Source: a bacterium (GTDB lineage: Bacteria > Arandabacterota > Arandabacteria > Arandabacterales > Arandabacteraceae). Taken from it: a DNA stretch of 64,000 bases. The notes under the pieces are model-generated. The model searched no databases, was not told the DNA's origin, and saw only the letters and a list, made by a program, of their open reading frames with translations. This document shows, in pieces, positions 61,707-64,000 of this stretch; the stretch's first letter is position 1, and every line of letters begins with the position of its first letter. The stretch lies in contig JAOZOU010000003.1 of the NCBI GenBank assembly GCA_029933125.1, positions 248,001-312,000 on the forward strand, given 5' to 3'. Both the position numbers and the translations under genes were made by a program.

Positions 61707-61770
61707 ATATACCTCATCGAGGATTTCCTTCTTCTATTTTTCGGCTTTTGAGGCTTAGGGCTTTAGAGGG

Positions 61771-62721
61771 CTATCTTTTGGAGGACGCGAGACGATCGCG
61801 GAACCACGCAACCGTCTTCTGGAGGCCATCCTCGAAGCTCACCCTGGGATTGTAACCCAGGATCTCGGCAGCATATGTTATGTCGCCTTGAGAGTGGAGA
61901 ACATCACCCGGCCTTGGATCCGTGTAAATGGGTTCAAGTCTTGTCTCCGTGAGATCCCAGAGCTTCCGAATGAGATCATTGAGGGTGTATCTTGTCCCGC
62001 AGGCAACATTTATGACTTTGCCTGGAGCAAGAGGTGATGTGATGGCTGCAAGATTGGCTTCTATCGCATTGTCAATATATGTGAAATCTCTCGATTGATT
62101 GCCATCACCATAGACAATTGGTTTCTCCCCCCTAAGAAGGCGCGTAATGAAAATTGGAATAACAGCCGCATATTGAGAGTGAGGATCCTGATAAGGGCCG
62201 AAAATGTTGAAGTATCTCAGGCTAACGGTTTCGAGCCCGAAGACATCGTTGAAAACCTTGCAGTACATCTCACCAACAAGCTTTGAGACACCATAGGGTG
62301 ACATAGGGTCAGGTTTCATGTCCTCCCTTTTGGGCAGAGTCGGGCTGTTGCCATATGCTGAAGATGAGGCGGCATAGACGAAGCGTTTGACACCAGCATC
62401 ACGGGCAGCTACAAGGCAATTCAGCGTACCATCGACATTGACCGCATTTGACCTTATGGGATCCTCAACTGACCTTACAACTGAGACAACCGCTGCGTGA
62501 TGCAAGACGTAGTGACATCCCTTGGTTGCGTCTCTAACCGTCTGCATGCTGCATATGTCACCTTCTATGATTTTCACCCTCGATTGCAAGTCTTCCAAAT
62601 TCTCCCGTTTGCCTGTGGAAAAATCATCGAGAATTACAACCTCCTCACCCATCGAGACAAGTTTTCTTGCAAGATTTGAGCCTATGAAACCTGCACCGCC
62701 CGTGATGAGAAATTTCGCCAT
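61771..62721 (-). CDS. NAD-dependent epimerase (UDP-sugar 4-epimerase-like)
   Basis: 316 residues. SDR-type NAD motif FLITGGAGFIGSNLA, catalytic YGVSK, and SSSAYGNSP, with ASSSAYG typical of UDP-GlcNAc/UDP-glucose 4-epimerases (WbpP/GalE group). RDFTYIDNAIEANL and LGYNPRVSFEDGL are family-typical. It lies 6 nt after the dehydrogenase in the same direction; both likely build precursors for O-antigen or capsule. Confidence 0.93.
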   Translation of the reverse strand: MAKFLITGGAGFIGSNLARKLVSMGEEVVILDDFSTGKRENLEDLQSRVKIIEGDICSMQTVRDATKGCHYVLHHAAVVSVVRSVEDPIRSNAVNVDGTLNCLVAARDAGVKRFVYAASSSAYGNSPTLPKREDMKPDPMSPYGVSKLVGEMYCKVFNDVFGLETVSLRYFNIFGPYQDPHSQYAAVIPIFITRLLRGEKPIVYGDGNQSRDFTYIDNAIEANLAAITSPLAPGKVINVACGTRYTLNDLIRKLWDLTETRLEPIYTDPRPGDVLHSQGDITYAAEILGYNPRVSFEDGLQKTVAWFRDRLASSKR

Positions 62722-62727
62722 GTTCTC

Positions 62728-64000
62728 TTATATTCTCCTTATCTTTGTTAGGCAATAGCCTCTTAGAGCATTTCGCGTGTCGACAATACGTTTGGCATGT
62801 TTAACGATCATGTCATAGTCGAAGGTGCTATGATCGGTGACGATCACAACACAATCAAAGCTCCTTATGACACGCGGATTGAGGCGAACGCGCCTCATCC
62901 TTTCACCATCTACTTCTATGTTGGGAACATGTGGGTCGGCGTAGCTTACCTTTGCACCTTTCTTAAGCAGAATGCGCATTATGTCTATGGCTGGAGATTC
63001 GCGTGTATCACTCACATCGCGCTTGTATGCAGCGCCCAGTATTAGCACTTTCGATGCCTTCATGCTCTTACGGTCATCGTTGAGACTATCGTTTATCTTG
63101 GAAACAACATAGTCGGGCATGCTCGAGTTGATCTGACCAGCGAGTTCGATGAAGCGCGGCTCGAAACCAGCCATCTTGGCTTTCCAAGACAGATAGAAAG
63201 GATCGATTGGTATGCAGTGCCCTCCTAGTCCAGGACCAGGATAGTGTTTTAGGAAACCAAAGGGTTTTGTTGCAGCCGCCTCAATCACTTCCCAGACATC
63301 AATGTTCATTTTGTCACACATCAAGCACATCTCGTTGACAAGGCCGATGTTAACACTCCGAAATGTATTTTCGAGAAGCTTTACCATCTCAGCGACTGTG
63401 CTCGATGATACAGGAACAACGCTGGCTATGCATGTCTTATAAAGCTCGCATGCAATTCTGGTACATTGCTTGGTTACACCCCCCACAACCTTAGGAATTG
63501 TCGCAGTTGTGTAACGCCTGTTGCCAGGGTCCACCCTTTCAGGTGAGAATGCCAGGAAGAAATCCTTTCCTACCTGGAGCCCTCCTTGCTTAAGGCGTGG
63601 CAATATGACCTCTTCGGTTGTCCCAGGATAGGTTGTGCTTTCGAGGATAACAAGATGTCCCCTTCTAAGATGGGTCTTTATATGTTCGACGGCGTCGATG
63701 ATAAAGGAGATATCAGGGTCCTTGGTCTTCCTCAAAGGTGTCGGTACACAGATATCTATCACATCACATTCCTTAAGAATCCCATAATCCGTTGTCGCTG
63801 AAATCCTGCCTTCCTTGACGAGGTCTCTCAGAAGATCTGAGGGAACGTCCTGGACATAGGAGATCCCCCTGTTTATGGATCTTACCTTCCTGGGATCAAC
63901 GTCGATGCCATATACCTTGAGACCGGCCTTTGCCATCTCAACCGCAAGTGGCAAGCCAACGTAGCCAAGACCAATCACACCAAGCTTTGCCTGGCGCTTT
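62728..64000 (-). CDS. Nucleotide-sugar dehydrogenase (N-terminus outside window)
   Basis: UDP-glucose/UDP-GlcNAc-type 6-dehydrogenase, WbpA/TviB-like. 424 residues visible; the N-terminus runs off the right edge (KRQAKLGVIGLGYVGLPLA at the edge). Catalytic Cys in GLGGHCIPIDPFYL. STTYPGTTEEVI and FSPERVDPGN are diagnostic. Paired with the epimerase for surface polysaccharide precursors. Confidence 0.94.
   Translation of the reverse strand, partial: KRQAKLGVIGLGYVGLPLAVEMAKAGLKVYGIDVDPRKVRSINRGISYVQDVPSDLLRDLVKEGRISATTDYGILKECDVIDICVPTPLRKTKDPDISFIIDAVEHIKTHLRRGHLVILESTTYPGTTEEVILPRLKQGGLQVGKDFFLAFSPERVDPGNRRYTTATIPKVVGGVTKQCTRIACELYKTCIASVVPVSSSTVAEMVKLLENTFRSVNIGLVNEMCLMCDKMNIDVWEVIEAAATKPFGFLKHYPGPGLGGHCIPIDPFYLSWKAKMAGFEPRFIELAGQINSSMPDYVVSKINDSLNDDRKSMKASKVLILGAAYKRDVSDTRESPAIDIMRILLKKGAKVSYADPHVPNIEVDGERMRRVRLNPRVIRSFDCVVIVTDHSTFDYDMIVKHAKRIVDTRNALRGYCLTKIRRI

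Overview
The window is a dense bacterial chromosome segment of roughly 48-50 percent GC. It looks like a Gram-negative, diderm member of the FCB-type candidate phyla. The evidence is an LptE-like lipoprotein (so lipopolysaccharide), many Cys-lipobox lipoproteins, exported proteins with HYR repeats or FlgD-type Ig C-terminal domains, a DUF6588-like outer-membrane protein, ThyX instead of ThyA, and GlnRS alongside GluRS. I cannot name a species. Start codons are unusually mixed: many GTG and TTG, and two probable CTG. Promoters are ordinary sigma-70 boxes (TTGACA-like, 16-18 nt spacer, TATNNT-like).

Layout. 1-15.1 kb: housekeeping genes on the + strand: the end of secA with a Cys-rich insertion, a Smg/DUF494 protein, topA-trmFO-xerC-hslV-hslU (the gene order seen around codV-clpQY in Firmicutes), argF, an Ig-like lipoprotein, dapF-dapA-dapB, sppA, an FmdB-type zinc ribbon, HU and a 31-residue COX24/mS38-like basic protein. 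15.1-21.4 kb: rnr, gltX, tRNA-Gln(CTG), a cupin and glnS. 21.4-33.4 kb: an accessory region with exported proteins, a frameshifted msrA, tRNA-Glu(CTC), an AT-rich exported protein with a degenerate metzincin-like motif, a type II restriction-modification pair (ThaI-like nuclease plus SPPY methyltransferase), a lipid kinase, thyX and a thioredoxin-like TPR lipoprotein.

33.5-47.6 kb is a signalling and motility-control locus: PilZ, a CheA carrying two CheW domains, a methyl-accepting protein with a Cys-rich tail, PilB, STAS, CsrA, a FlgM-like anti-sigma factor, a sigma-54 activator with an eroded receiver, sigma-28 (FliA), a receiver-kinase, a receiver plus DHp protein that lacks the ATPase domain, and a 55-residue ORF. 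Next comes a cis-regulatory leader resembling a c-di-GMP-I (GEMM) aptamer whose 3' end overlaps a strong intrinsic terminator, directly before an exported metallopeptidase. Two GCCGAT-type sigma-28 promoters precede cheA and the methyl-accepting protein. An RsbU-like phosphatase (47.9-50.5 kb) could act on the STAS protein. Together these suggest a circuit linking c-di-GMP, sigma-28/FlgM, CsrA and partner switching to pilus or surface behaviour. No flagellar structural genes are visible.

50.6-64 kb: a TPR protein, a GH57 glycoside hydrolase, a glycosyltransferase, leuS, trxB, an LptE-like protein, an NtrC-type two-component pair, and an NDP-sugar epimerase and dehydrogenase that runs off the right edge. 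No CRISPR array, rRNA, intact transposase or replication origin was seen.
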